DNA of 64,000 nucleotides from Dongia mobilis (GCF_004363235.1 NZ_SNYW01000013.1:186001-250000); one strand, 5' to 3'. Shown: positions 28,493 through 38,337, counted from the first letter of the stretch. The notes: generated from the letters alone by a model not told the origin. Made by a program: numbers and translations.

Positions 28493-28628
28493 CATGGATT
28501 CGGCGCCGGGGAGAGCCCTAACAGGACCGCTATCCCGGCAAGCCATAGCCCCGCTTGAGCCAACCCACTCAGGCCTGCCTTGCTAGGCCGCGTGAACTTG
28601 TCGAACCTTTATTGCGGGAACCTGCCTC

Positions 28629-29798
<1,170 letters not shown>

Positions 29799-29809
29799 AC
29801 GGCGCCGTG

Positions 29810-30517
29810 ATGAAGAACGACCACGCCGCGGCGCCGGAGAACACGGCGCCGCGGCGAAATTTTTATGGCCGCCGCCAGGGGCGCCCCTTGCGCGAAAACC
29901 GCAAGCGGCTGGTGGAGGAATTGCTGCCGCGTCTCGCGGTCAGACTCGACGGCGTGGCACTCGATCCGGCGACGCTGTTTCCCGGCAAGACCGGCGTCTG
30001 GATGGAGATCGGCTTCGGCGGCGGCGAGCACATGGCCGCCCAGGCGGCCGCGCATCCGGAAATCGGTTACCTCGGCTGCGAGATCTTCCTCAATGGCATC
30101 GCCTCGGCGCTGGCGCATGTCGATGCCGGGAAACTTGCCAATCTGCGCATCTATCCTGAGGACGTGCGCGACCTGCTGGATGTGCTGGCGCCCGCCTCGC
30201 TCGACCGGCTCTTCCTGCTGTTCCCCGACCCCTGGCCGAAGGCACGCCATGCCGGGCGGCGCTTCGTCAACCAGAAGAACCTCGACCGCGTCGCCGAACT
30301 CTTGAAGCCCGGCGCCGAGTTCCGCATCGGCAGCGACGACCCCACCTATGTCGGCTGGGTGATGATGCATATGAGCCGGCGGAAGGATTTCGCTTGGACC
30401 GCCGAGCGGTCGGGCGACTGGCTCAATCGCCCCGCCGACTGGCCCGCCTCGCGCTACGAGCAGAAGGCCATCAAACAGGGGCGCAAGCCGCATTACTTCA
30501 TCTATCGGCGAATTTGA
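29810..30517 (+). CDS. trmB: tRNA (guanine-N7-)-methyltransferase
   Basis: A 235-residue SAM-dependent enzyme making m7G46 in tRNA. It begins MKNDHAAAPENTAPRRNFYG; RRQGRPLRENRKRLVEELLP is the conserved N-terminal block, MEIGFGGGEHMAAQA the SAM loop, and LLFPDPWPKARHAGRRFVNQ the catalytic region. ATG 29810 was chosen; GTG 29807 is adjacent and in frame. Co-transcribed with metK, whose product supplies its cofactor. In many relatives rimP-nusA follows; here a different gene does. Confidence 0.95.
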   Translation: MKNDHAAAPENTAPRRNFYGRRQGRPLRENRKRLVEELLPRLAVRLDGVALDPATLFPGKTGVWMEIGFGGGEHMAAQAAAHPEIGYLGCEIFLNGIASALAHVDAGKLANLRIYPEDVRDLLDVLAPASLDRLFLLFPDPWPKARHAGRRFVNQKNLDRVAELLKPGAEFRIGSDDPTYVGWVMMHMSRRKDFAWTAERSGDWLNRPADWPASRYEQKAIKQGRKPHYFIYRRI

Positions 30518-30599
30518 AGTCAGCAGTGTTTCACGCTTTTCGATAGAACTACTTTATGATATGCTACTTTTGAGTTTAATAAAAATATTCTGATGCGCC

Positions 30600-31520
30600 A
30601 TGCGAGATGATACTCTGGCTAACGCCGAACGCGGCGACGCCGACGCCCAATATCATCTGGGCATGTGCTTCTATCACGGCGTGATGGCATCGCCGGATTT
30701 CGAGGAGGCGGCGCGATGGCTCAGGCAGGCTGCGGCACAAAATCACCCTCGCGCCCTTTACGAGCTTGGCTTGATGTATGTGCGCGGCCACGGCGTTCTT
30801 GAAGACAAGGACAAGGGCCATGCGCTTCTGCTGAAGTCAGCTGAACTCGGCTATGGCGAAGCGATGAATGCACTTGGCAGCGCTTATTGGCGCGGAACAT
30901 TCGGTCCACCAGATTTCGAGGCCGCCAGGGCATGGTTCCGCAGATCAGCTGATAGTGAGGATCCCGACGGGCTCTATTACCTTGGCCTGACCTATGAAGA
31001 ACAAGGTGATTTCGGGACAGCTGCGTCAATGCATCGCCGTGCCATGAAATGGCATCATGCCGAAGCAACCTGCCGCATGGCCTATTTCCTGCTCGAGGGA
31101 AAAGTCGAGCCACAGGATATCGAGCAGGCGATTGAACTCTATGAACTTGCAGGTGGTGAATACCAATACCCGTCTGCTTACTTTTTTCTCGGTGACCTTT
31201 ACGACAAGGGACGCTACGTCCCTCAGAACCTTGTCGAGGCGGCTGGGTACTACTTCCTGGCGGCGGACGAAGGCATAGCAAGCGCACAATTGCGCTACGC
31301 GGAACTGGCCGAACTCGGCCACGGCGATCCGAGCGCCCCTTATGACGCGTATGTCTGGGCGCGAGTTGCGCTCGAGCACCTATCCGATCCTGAAGAGATT
31401 GCGCGCGGGCAGCAGTTGTTGGCGCGGATGAAGGCTGCGTTAGGCCCGTGGCAATTGGCGGAAGCAGAGAAGAAGGCAAGAAGCACGATCACCTTCCTTC
31501 GTCAGGACGGACACTGTTGA
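30600..31520 (+). CDS. Sel1-repeat (TPR-like) protein
   Basis: A 306-residue, all-helical protein of about seven Sel1-like repeats, visible as GDADAQYHLGMCFYHG, HPRALYELGLMYVRGHGV, YGEAMNALGSAYWRG, DPDGLYYLGLTYEEQGD, HAEATCRMAYFLLEG, YPSAYFFLGDLYDKGRYV and ASAQLRYAELAELGHG. Such proteins are scaffolds for protein-protein contacts; no enzymatic domain or signal peptide is seen. Base composition is lower in GC than its neighbours, and the 82-bp gap before it is AT-rich, which suggests recent arrival. No Shine-Dalgarno is obvious at the ATG. Confidence 0.85.
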   Translation: MRDDTLANAERGDADAQYHLGMCFYHGVMASPDFEEAARWLRQAAAQNHPRALYELGLMYVRGHGVLEDKDKGHALLLKSAELGYGEAMNALGSAYWRGTFGPPDFEAARAWFRRSADSEDPDGLYYLGLTYEEQGDFGTAASMHRRAMKWHHAEATCRMAYFLLEGKVEPQDIEQAIELYELAGGEYQYPSAYFFLGDLYDKGRYVPQNLVEAAGYYFLAADEGIASAQLRYAELAELGHGDPSAPYDAYVWARVALEHLSDPEEIARGQQLLARMKAALGPWQLAEAEKKARSTITFLRQDGHC

Positions 31521-31544
31521 ATAAAACCGTCGATGATGGCGGGT

Positions 31545-32366
31545 TCAGGCTGCCAGCTTCCAATAGATGTCCTTGGGTGACAGCGTGAATATCTCGACGC
31601 CGGTCTCGGTGACGCCGACCGAATGCTCGAACTGCGCGGAGAGGGATTGATCGCGTGTCACTGTGGTCCAGCCGTCGCCCAGGATCTTCACATCCGCCTT
31701 GCCGGCATTCAGCATCGGCTCGATGGTAAAGATCATGCCGGGTTCCAGAACCACGCCGGTGCCGGGCTTGCCGTAATGCAGCACCTGCGGCGCGTCGTGG
31801 AAGACGCGCCCGACGCCATGGCCGCAGAAATCCTCGACCACCGAGAAGCGGTTCTTGTGCGCCAATGTCTCAATCGCATGGCCGACATCGCCCAGCGTGT
31901 TGCCGGGCTTCACCTGGGCAATACCCGCCATCAGCGCCTGGTAGGTGACGTCGCAAAGGCGCCGCGCCTTCACGCCGGGCGCGCCCGCGATGAACATGCG
32001 CGAGGAATCGCCATGCCAGCCATCGACCAGAGGCGTCACATCAATATTGAGGATGTCGCCATCGCGCAGCACCTTGGCATCGGACGGGATGCCGTGCGTC
32101 ACGACATGATTGACCGAAATGCAGGAGGCGTGGTTGTAGCCCTTGTAGCCGATGGTGGCGGCGATGGCGCCGTGATCGCGCATGAAGCTGTCGCAAAGCC
32201 GGTCAAGTTCGCCCGTGCTGATGCCCGGCCGCACGTGATCGCCGATGAAATCGAGGGTGAGGGCGGCAAGATGGCCGGCCTTGCGCATGCCGGCGAACCC
32301 TTCGGCATCATGGAGCGGAATGGGCCGGCCGGTCATGTCGCGCTGGGTCGAATAACGCTGGGTCAT
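31545..32366 (-). CDS. map: Methionine aminopeptidase, type I
   Basis: A 273-residue MetAP that removes initiator Met. Metal ligands are visible in LNIDVTPLVDGWHGDSSRMF (two Asp), GHGVGRVFHDAP (His), TIEPMLNAG (Glu) and SAQFEHSVGVTETG (Glu). The start is ATG 32366; the longer frame upstream overlaps the divergent helicase leader. Convergent with the Sel1 gene. Confidence 0.95.
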   Translation of the reverse strand: MTQRYSTQRDMTGRPIPLHDAEGFAGMRKAGHLAALTLDFIGDHVRPGISTGELDRLCDSFMRDHGAIAATIGYKGYNHASCISVNHVVTHGIPSDAKVLRDGDILNIDVTPLVDGWHGDSSRMFIAGAPGVKARRLCDVTYQALMAGIAQVKPGNTLGDVGHAIETLAHKNRFSVVEDFCGHGVGRVFHDAPQVLHYGKPGTGVVLEPGMIFTIEPMLNAGKADVKILGDGWTTVTRDQSLSAQFEHSVGVTETGVEIFTLSPKDIYWKLAA

Positions 32367-32416
32367 GTGGGGCGTTCTAGTGTGGAACGCAGCTAGGGTC
32401 AAATCCGCCTGCTGCT

Positions 32417-32446
32417 GCCCCCCCCTCGACCCTTGTGGGGGAGACT
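32417..32446. repeat. Short GC-rich palindromic repeat
   Basis: CCCCCCCTCGACCCTTGTGG followed by GGGAGACTGC between the divergent map and helicase genes; an imperfect copy of the short CCCTC...GGGAGAGGG repeat type. Confidence 0.4.
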
Positions 32447-32499
32447 GCGCGGCAGCGCCCTTGCAATTGGCCCGCGCCGGGGCCAATTCTGGGGTCATC

Positions 32500-35139
32500 A
32501 TGAACGCGCTGGCGCCACGCCTGACGGCGGTCCTGGGACCGACCAATACCGGCAAGACCTATATGGCCATGGAAAGGCTGCTGGGCCACCGTTCCGGCAT
32601 GATCGGCTTTCCGCTGCGCCTGCTGGCACGCGAGAATTATGACCGCGCGGTGAAGGCGGTGGGGGGCGAGGCCTGCGCCCTGGTGACCGGGGAAGAAAAG
32701 ATCATCCCGCGCGGGGCCCGCTATTTTTTCTGCACCGTCGAATCCATGCCGCTGGACCGACCGGTCGCCTTTGTTGCGGTGGACGAGATCCAGCTGGCGG
32801 CGGATAGCGAACGCGGCCATATCTTCACCGACCGGCTGATGCGCGCGCGCGGACTGGACGAGACCATGTTCATGGGTTCGGATGCGGCGACACCCTGGGT
32901 CAAGCTGCTTGTCCCCGGAATCGAAATCATCAACCGGCCGCGCTTTTCCACGCTCAGCTACGCCGGCGCCCGGAAGATCACGCGCCTGCCCCCGCGCTCG
33001 GCCATCGTCGCCTTCTCGGCCAGCGACGTCTACGAGATTGCCGATCTTATCCGTCGCCAGCGCGGCGGCACCGCCATCGTGATGGGGGCGCTCAGTCCCC
33101 GCACGCGCAATGCCCAGGTCGAGCTCTATCAGGCCGGCGAGGTCGATTACCTGGTGGCGACGGACGCCATCGGCATGGGCCTCAACATGAATGTGAATCA
33201 CGTCTGCTTTGCGAGTTTGCGCAAATTCGACGGTCGCCAGCCGCGCCCCCTCACCCGCGCCGAGGTGAGCCAGATCGCCGGCCGCGCCGGACGTCACATG
33301 AGCGACGGCACCTTTGGCACCACCGCCGAGGTGGGGCCGATGGACCCGGAACTGATCGAGGCGGTGGAACAGCACCGCGTCGAGCCCATCCGGCACCTGA
33401 TGTGGCGCAATGCCGAGCTCGATTTCCGCTCGATCGAAACGCTGCTCAGAAGCCTCGATGCCCGCCCACCCTTTCCCAATCTCGTTCGCCAGCAGGAGGC
33501 ACTCGACCACCAATGCCTCGCGGCGCTGGGGCGCGATCCGGAGATCCAGGCGCTCGCCAATTCCAGGGTGCGTGTGGCACTGCTCTGGGACGTGTGCCAG
33601 GTGCCGGATTTCCGCAAGCTGATGACCGATGCGCATCTTCGCCTGCTCGGCCAGATCTTCCGCCATCTGGTCGGCAATGGCGGCCTCGCCATCGGCAGGC
33701 TGCCGACCGACTGGATCGCCGACCAGATGCAGCGCCTCGACCGCATCGACGGCGATATCGAGCATCTGACCCAGCGCATCGCCCATATCCGCACCTGGTC
33801 CTATATCGCCCATCGCGGCGACTGGATCCGGGATTCCCCGCATTGGCAGGGCCGCGCGCAGGCGATCGAGGATCGCCTGTCCGACGCGCTGCATGACGCG
33901 CTGACCCAGCGTTTCGTCGACCGGCGCCATGCCGCCCTGCATCGTCATCTGAGCGAAGGCGGGACGCTGGACGGGCGCGTCGAGGGCGATGGCCGTGTCA
34001 TCGTCGCGGGACATGAGGTGGGCCAGTTCAAGGGCTTCGACTTCCATCCCGAGGTCGATGCCGGCACCGAGGAAGCCCGGCCGCTGCTGGCCGCTGCCAG
34101 GCGCGTGCTGGGACCCGCCATCCGCATCCAGGTGACCGAGATGGTGGCGAGCCCGGATGCCGATTTCCGCCTGGGCGCCGATGGCAGCGTGACCTGGCGC
34201 GGCCATGCCGTGGCACGTCTGGTGCGCGGCGACCAGCCCTGGCGGCCCGGCATCGAAGCGCGCGCCATCGACCTCGTCGACGGGCGTCAGCGCCAGGCCA
34301 TGCAGCAGCGCCTCAGGCATTGGCTGGAGCGACTGCTGAAACATCGCCTGCAGCCGCTTTTCGCGACGCAGGCGGCGAAGCTGGAAGCCGGCGCGCGCGG
34401 CCTGGTCTATCAACTGGGCGAGGGATTGGGCGCCCTCAGGCGCGATACCGTGCGGGCGCAGCTGGCCAGCCTGACGGCCGAGGACCGCAAGGCGCTGGCC
34501 ATGCTGGGTGTCCGATTGGGTGCCGTCACCATCTGGCTGGCGCGGCTGGACGACAAGCGTCAGCGCCGCCTGCTGCGCCTGCTGGCGGCCTTGTGGCACC
34601 GCCTCGCCCTCGACGCGGCGGGCAAGCCCGACCCGGCGACGCTGGATGCCGCAGCACTCGAAGCCTGGCAGATGGCAAGCGGCCAGCGCGTCATCGCCGG
34701 CCGCGCCTTCGCCTTCGGCGAGTTGGAACGCCTCGCCCAGAGCCTGCGCGATGCGGCCGCGGCGAAGACATTGTCGGCGGACGAGGCCAATGCGGCGAAA
34801 CTCTCCATGACGCCGGAGATGCTGGGCCAGGTGATGCGGGCCCTTGGCCTCCGCGCCACCCTGCCGGGCGGCGTACGCGCGCCGTCGCGTGCGGCCCGCA
34901 AGAAGGCCGCGCTGCAGCGGCGCCGATCGGATTCCGTGCGACCGGATCAGCCGCGGCCGGAAGCGCCGCGGGCTGCCAGGATCGACCCCAATTCGCCCTT
35001 TGCCGCCCTCGCCGTATTGCGCGATCGCTTCGAGGCGCCACCCGTGCCGGTCCGGCCGGCACCCGCGCGCCGCAGGCGCCGGCGCAAGCGCCCGCAGCCG
35101 CTGGATGCTTCACCGATGCGGGACCCGGACGGCAAATGA
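32500..35139 (+). CDS. Suv3-like DEAD/DEAH-type RNA helicase
   Basis: An 879-residue helicase of the SUPV3L1/Suv3 type found in Alphaproteobacteria. Helicase core in the first 340 residues: Walker A AVLGPTNTGKTYMAME, motif II VAVDEIQLAADSERG, motif III-like FMGSDAATPW, and motif VI QIAGRAGRHMSDGTFG. A long C-terminal alpha-helical region and an Arg/Pro-rich basic tail (residues 800-879) follow. By family it unwinds RNA, probably in RNA turnover. ATG 32500 is preferred; the open frame upstream is low-quality. The stop overlaps the S4-protein start (ATGA). Confidence 0.9.
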   Translation: MNALAPRLTAVLGPTNTGKTYMAMERLLGHRSGMIGFPLRLLARENYDRAVKAVGGEACALVTGEEKIIPRGARYFFCTVESMPLDRPVAFVAVDEIQLAADSERGHIFTDRLMRARGLDETMFMGSDAATPWVKLLVPGIEIINRPRFSTLSYAGARKITRLPPRSAIVAFSASDVYEIADLIRRQRGGTAIVMGALSPRTRNAQVELYQAGEVDYLVATDAIGMGLNMNVNHVCFASLRKFDGRQPRPLTRAEVSQIAGRAGRHMSDGTFGTTAEVGPMDPELIEAVEQHRVEPIRHLMWRNAELDFRSIETLLRSLDARPPFPNLVRQQEALDHQCLAALGRDPEIQALANSRVRVALLWDVCQVPDFRKLMTDAHLRLLGQIFRHLVGNGGLAIGRLPTDWIADQMQRLDRIDGDIEHLTQRIAHIRTWSYIAHRGDWIRDSPHWQGRAQAIEDRLSDALHDALTQRFVDRRHAALHRHLSEGGTLDGRVEGDGRVIVAGHEVGQFKGFDFHPEVDAGTEEARPLLAAARRVLGPAIRIQVTEMVASPDADFRLGADGSVTWRGHAVARLVRGDQPWRPGIEARAIDLVDGRQRQAMQQRLRHWLERLLKHRLQPLFATQAAKLEAGARGLVYQLGEGLGALRRDTVRAQLASLTAEDRKALAMLGVRLGAVTIWLARLDDKRQRRLLRLLAALWHRLALDAAGKPDPATLDAAALEAWQMASGQRVIAGRAFAFGELERLAQSLRDAAAAKTLSADEANAAKLSMTPEMLGQVMRALGLRATLPGGVRAPSRAARKKAALQRRRSDSVRPDQPRPEAPRAARIDPNSPFAALAVLRDRFEAPPVPVRPAPARRRRRRKRPQPLDASPMRDPDGK

Positions 35140-35540
35140 GCGAACCGGTCCGCATCGACAAATGGCTGTGGTTCGCGCGCTTCCTCAAATCGCGCAGCCT
35201 GGCGACGGCGCTGGTCGGCAGCGGTCGCCTGCGCGTCAACGGCCAGCCCATGGCCAAGGCACATTACGCGGTGAAGGCAGGGGACGTGCTGACCTTTCCT
35301 CTGGGACCGCATATCCGCGTCATCAAGGTGCTGGCGCCGGGGACACGCCGCGGGCCGGCGCCAGAGGCGCGCCAGCTCTACGACGATCTGGAGCCGCCGC
35401 CGGAACGGATCGTGCGTCATGAGAAAACAGATATGACAGGCCAGCCGCCGCGCCGCGATCCAGGCAGTGGCCGCCCGACCAAACGCGAGCGCCGCGCCCT
35501 CGATCACCTGCTGGATCGCGACCGACCTGGAGAGGAGTGA
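35136..35540 (+). CDS. S4-domain RNA-binding protein (Hsp15-like)
   Basis: A 134-residue protein. The S4 domain spans residues 4-65: VRIDKWLWFARFLKSRSLA, then SGRLRVNGQPMAKAHYAVKAGD. A basic tail contains RPTKRERRALDHLL. It resembles Hsp15, which binds stalled 50S subunits carrying nascent chains. The ATG overlaps the helicase stop, so coupled translation is expected, and the pair precedes fdxA and carD as in many relatives. Confidence 0.92.
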   Translation: MSEPVRIDKWLWFARFLKSRSLATALVGSGRLRVNGQPMAKAHYAVKAGDVLTFPLGPHIRVIKVLAPGTRRGPAPEARQLYDDLEPPPERIVRHEKTDMTGQPPRRDPGSGRPTKRERRALDHLLDRDRPGEE

Positions 35541-35731
35541 TCTGCAGATTCAACAGCGCCGCCTTGGCAAATCGTCGCAATGCACATATCGCCACTGGCG
35601 GTGTGGTTGCATGGTCCCGGACCCTGTGCTAGCTAGCGCCAAAGAACCCGTCCAGCACCAGAGCAACCCGGTCCGTACCCGTCGGCAGGACCGAGCCGGT
35701 GCGGGTCGGCCGGATTTCAGGAGTGGCGTTC

Positions 35732-36067
35732 ATGGCCTATGTGGTGACCGAGGCTTGCATCAAGTGCAAGTACATGGATTGCGTCGAAGTCTGCCCGGTC
35801 GATTGCTTTTATGTCGGCGCCAATACCCTGGTGATCCATCCCGACGAATGCATCGATTGCGGCGTCTGCGAACCGGAATGCCCGGCTGATGCCATCCTGC
35901 CCGATTCGGAGCCGGAGGCGGCCAAATGGCTGGATTTGAACCGGCAATATGCCCAGACATGGCCGAACATCACCCGCAAGGGCGAATCCCCCGCCGATGC
36001 CGACGAGTGGAAGGGTGTCGCCGGCAAGTTCGAGAAATTCTTCGACCCCAATCCCGGCAAGGCGTAG
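35732..36067 (+). CDS. fdxA: 7Fe ferredoxin FdxA
   Basis: A 111-residue ferredoxin with [18 protein letters not shown] (ligands for a 3Fe-4S and part of a 4Fe-4S cluster) at residues 9-26 and [15 protein letters not shown] at 40-54, the usual FdxA pattern. A C-terminal NPGKA-ending extension of 55 residues is also typical. AGGAG precedes ATG 35732 by 8 bases. Electron carrier in the cytoplasm; the partner enzyme is not identifiable here. Confidence 0.95.
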   Translation: MAYVVTEACIKCKYMDCVEVCPVDCFYVGANTLVIHPDECIDCGVCEPECPADAILPDSEPEAAKWLDLNRQYAQTWPNITRKGESPADADEWKGVAGKFEKFFDPNPGKA

Positions 36068-36239
36068 GCCCGGAGGGCCCGTCTGTCGCAGCCGGCGGGC
36101 AAGCCTAAGATTTCCGTCCCAATGCGCCGCTTTGCCGCGGCAATTAAGCCATAGTGAATCCAGATTTGGGTGGCGCACAGCCCGCTCACGCTATCGCCGG
36201 TAGGACTGCCTACTGCGCGCGGCGCATGCCTGCCTTTCC

Positions 36240-36268
36240 TTGAATTCGGGGCCGGTTTTTGCTATAAA
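36240..36268 (+). promoter_or_regulatory. Strong sigma-70 promoter
   Basis: -35 TTGAAT (36240-36245), a 17-bp spacer, and -10 TATAAA (36263-36268). This is one of the closest matches to the vegetative consensus in the window, placed in a locally AT-richer patch. The predicted start is near 36275. It drives either carD with a leader of about 400 bases or a short separate RNA. Confidence 0.7.
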
Positions 36269-36274
36269 ATACAC

Positions 36275-36389
36275 CTAGGTCGTTGGGGCGGAATCTGTTG
36301 GAAAGATTAATCTTTTCGCGCCGTCCAAGCCTACAAGTGAGTGAGAGCCAGACTCGGAATCCAGGGTGAAACCGAGAACGGTTCTTTTT
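36275..36389 (+). ncRNA. Candidate short non-coding RNA or terminated leader
   Basis: From the predicted start of the strong promoter to a small terminator-like hairpin (AACCG 36370-36374, AGAA loop, CGGTT 36379-36383, then C and TTTTT 36385-36389). About 115 nucleotides, with the palindrome AAAGATTAATCTTT inside that could form a second hairpin. The terminator stem is only 5 bp, so read-through into carD is possible and this may instead be a regulated leader. No known RNA family is recognised. Confidence 0.35.
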
Positions 36390-36679
36390 GCCGTGGCCCA
36401 AGCCAGTGACGGATCGCGGCAACAAGCAATGCCGTCCCGGACGGGACCGGCAGCCATGCGTCCTAGGCGCCGCTGGGCTGCGGGGGCAACCGTTCAAGGA
36501 ACCGGCGCGGACCCTATATGTTCCAGGGTCGGCAGCCGGCGGACGGCGGCAAGGTTGAGGCCGCTGGTAGAGACCGGACCCAATATTGGCCCGAAAAGGC
36601 TGTGGACCGGAATTGATCGCCTTGATGCCCGGACTGCGGGTGCCGGCATTTGAGGCTGGGTGTTCTGTGATCGGATGAG

Positions 36680-37249
36680 ATGGAGCCAGACGTGGTCGAG
36701 AAAGTAGCGAAGAAGGCAGCCGGCGCGGTCAAGGAAAAGGCCAGCGCGGCCAAGGACAAGGATAGCGGTTTCCGCAAGGGCGATTTTGTCGTCTACCCGA
36801 CCCATGGCGTTGGCAAGGTGATGGGCATCGAAAGCCAGGAAATCTCTGGCCACGCGCTTCAGGTCATCATCATCCTGTTCGACAAGGACCGCATGACCCT
36901 GCGCGTCCCCGTGGCGAAAGCCAAGAATTCCGGCCTGCGCAAGCTCAGCAGCAAGAAGGTCATGGAGACCGCTCTGCAGACCCTCAAGGGCCGTTCCCGC
37001 GTGAAGCGCGCCATGTGGTCGCGCCGCGCCCAGGAATACGAGGCCAAGATCAATTCCGGCGATCCGGTGTCGATTGCCGAGGTCGTGCGCGACCTGCATC
37101 GCAATGCCGACCAACCGGACCAGTCCTACAGCGAACGGCAGATCTATCAGGCGGCGCTTGACCGCTTGGTCCGTGAACTCGCAGCCATCGAAGGCATGGA
37201 CGAGGAAGCGGCGACTGAACGCCTGCATCAGGTCATGAAGGCGGCCTGA
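36680..37249 (+). CDS. CarD-family transcriptional regulator (CdnL-like)
   Basis: A 189-residue CarD/CdnL protein that binds RNA polymerase beta and stabilises open complexes at promoters such as rRNA genes. An N-terminal Lys/Ala-rich tail (residues 6-28) is followed by the RNAP-interaction domain FRKGDFVVYPTHGVGKVMGI and a helical C-terminal domain with the conserved Trp in RAMWSRRAQEYEAKI. The N-terminal basic tail is longer than in many homologues. ATG 36680 lacks a strong Shine-Dalgarno. Terminator downstream. Confidence 0.93.
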   Translation: MEPDVVEKVAKKAAGAVKEKASAAKDKDSGFRKGDFVVYPTHGVGKVMGIESQEISGHALQVIIILFDKDRMTLRVPVAKAKNSGLRKLSSKKVMETALQTLKGRSRVKRAMWSRRAQEYEAKINSGDPVSIAEVVRDLHRNADQPDQSYSERQIYQAALDRLVRELAAIEGMDEEAATERLHQVMKAA

Positions 37250-37320
37250 CGGACGCCGACCGGACGCAATTTACCGGCTCTCTCCTCAGAGAGGCTCCCC
37301 GAGCGGCGCGACCGCTGACG

Positions 37321-37368
37321 ACGGATGGACACCGGATCCCCTTCCGGCCCATCCGTCGGGGGATTTTT
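37321..37368 (+). terminator. Intrinsic terminator after carD
   Basis: Stem ACGGATGG (37321-37328) / CCATCCGT (37349-37356), with an inner CCGGA/TCCGG extension, then CGGGGGATTTTT ending at 37368. It lies 72 bases past the carD stop. The T-tract is separated from the stem by 7 bases, which makes it less than ideal. Confidence 0.65.
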
Positions 37369-37530
37369 CCAGCCACCTGATCGCTGCCCGCCCGTTTGCG
37401 CGCGCGTCCCTTCGCCCCTCGCGGGGAGTATCTCCTCCTTCACCAGCTTGGCGAGGCGCACCGATCTTATCGGGTGCGCGGGCATGCTATGCTGTGCGCT
37501 ATCGCCCGATTCGCCAGGCACGGCTGCTGC

Positions 37531-38337
37531 ATGCCCGAAAGAGAAAAATTCGCCATTCTGAAGAAGGCCGGCCGCATCTGGACGATTTCGCCGGTCCATG
37601 GCGAAAGCGCCCGGCTGGCCGCCCTGCATCACTATATCGGCGATCAGTTCGAGCCGGCGACCGACCGGCTTGTCTACCTGGGCGGTTTCATGGGCCACGG
37701 TCCCGACGTTGCCGGAACTCTGGACGAGATCATCCGGTTTCGCCGCGACATCCTGGCTCGCCCCTGCATGTTCCCCGAGGACATCGCCTATCTGCGCGGC
37801 CAGCAGGAGGAGATGTGGTCGAAGCTGCTGCAACTGCAATTCGCCCCCAATCCACGCGAGGTCCTGCCCTGGATGCTGCAGCAGGGCGTCGGCCCGACGA
37901 TCGGCGCCTATGGCGGCGACCCGGCCGAGGGCATCATCCATTGCCGCGAAGGCGCCGTCGCCATCACCCGCTGGACCAATTCGCTGCGCGCGGCGCAACA
38001 GGCAAGGCCCGGCCATGCCGCGCTGATGACCAGCATCCGCCGCGCCGCCTATACCGCCGATATGGGCTTGCTCTTCGTCCATGCCGGGCTCGATCCGGAC
38101 CGCCCGCTTTCCGCGCAGGGCGATTCACTGTGGTGGGGCAGCGCCGGTTTTGGCAGCCTCTCAAACCATCCCTATGGCGATTTCCTGAAGGTGGTGCGCG
38201 GCTTCGACCGGCAGCATGGCGGGCCGGCGGCGGGCACCTTCACTTTGACCTTGGACGGCGGTTGCGGCTACGGTGGCAAGGCCCTGGCAGCCCTGCTCGA
38301 TCCACGCGGCGAGGTCCTCGACCTGGTGGAAGCATAG
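37531..38337 (+). CDS. Metallophosphatase-fold protein lacking the usual metal ligands
   Basis: A 268-residue protein that aligns by pattern with PPP-type metallophosphatases (Apah/PP1-like). The motif GDxHG appears as SPVHG (residues 20-24), GDxVDRGP as GGFMGHGP (51-58), and GNHE as GQQE (90-93), while the later VHAGLDPDRPL and WWG block is well conserved. Thus nearly all metal ligands and the catalytic His of the active centre are replaced. Phosphatase activity is improbable; a binding or regulatory role is my inference. The start at ATG 37531 is chosen from where similarity begins; an upstream Met (37489) is possible. It lies 34 bases before a PAS-domain gene on the same strand. Confidence 0.7.
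   Translation: MPEREKFAILKKAGRIWTISPVHGESARLAALHHYIGDQFEPATDRLVYLGGFMGHGPDVAGTLDEIIRFRRDILARPCMFPEDIAYLRGQQEEMWSKLLQLQFAPNPREVLPWMLQQGVGPTIGAYGGDPAEGIIHCREGAVAITRWTNSLRAAQQARPGHAALMTSIRRAAYTADMGLLFVHAGLDPDRPLSAQGDSLWWGSAGFGSLSNHPYGDFLKVVRGFDRQHGGPAAGTFTLTLDGGCGYGGKALAALLDPRGEVLDLVEA

Larger units (their letters stand above)
36068..36679. other. 612-bp gene-free region upstream of carD
   Basis: Longest non-coding stretch in the window. It contains a near-consensus sigma-70 promoter at 36240-36268, a 14-bp perfect palindrome AAAGATTAATCTTT at 36302-36315 and a small hairpin with a T-tract at 36370-36389. No open frame here looks like a protein. The remainder up to the carD start (36390-36679) is GC-rich leader without a recognised RNA motif. 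Confidence 0.6.

Noticed and set aside
28493-28628. SAM riboswitch before metK
   Set aside because: Position is suggestive but I could not match any SAM riboswitch consensus by eye; left as an unassigned leader.
36366-36653. 95-codon frame upstream of carD
   Set aside because: Arg/Gly-rich without domain, lies in the leader region and begins in a hairpin; more likely non-coding.
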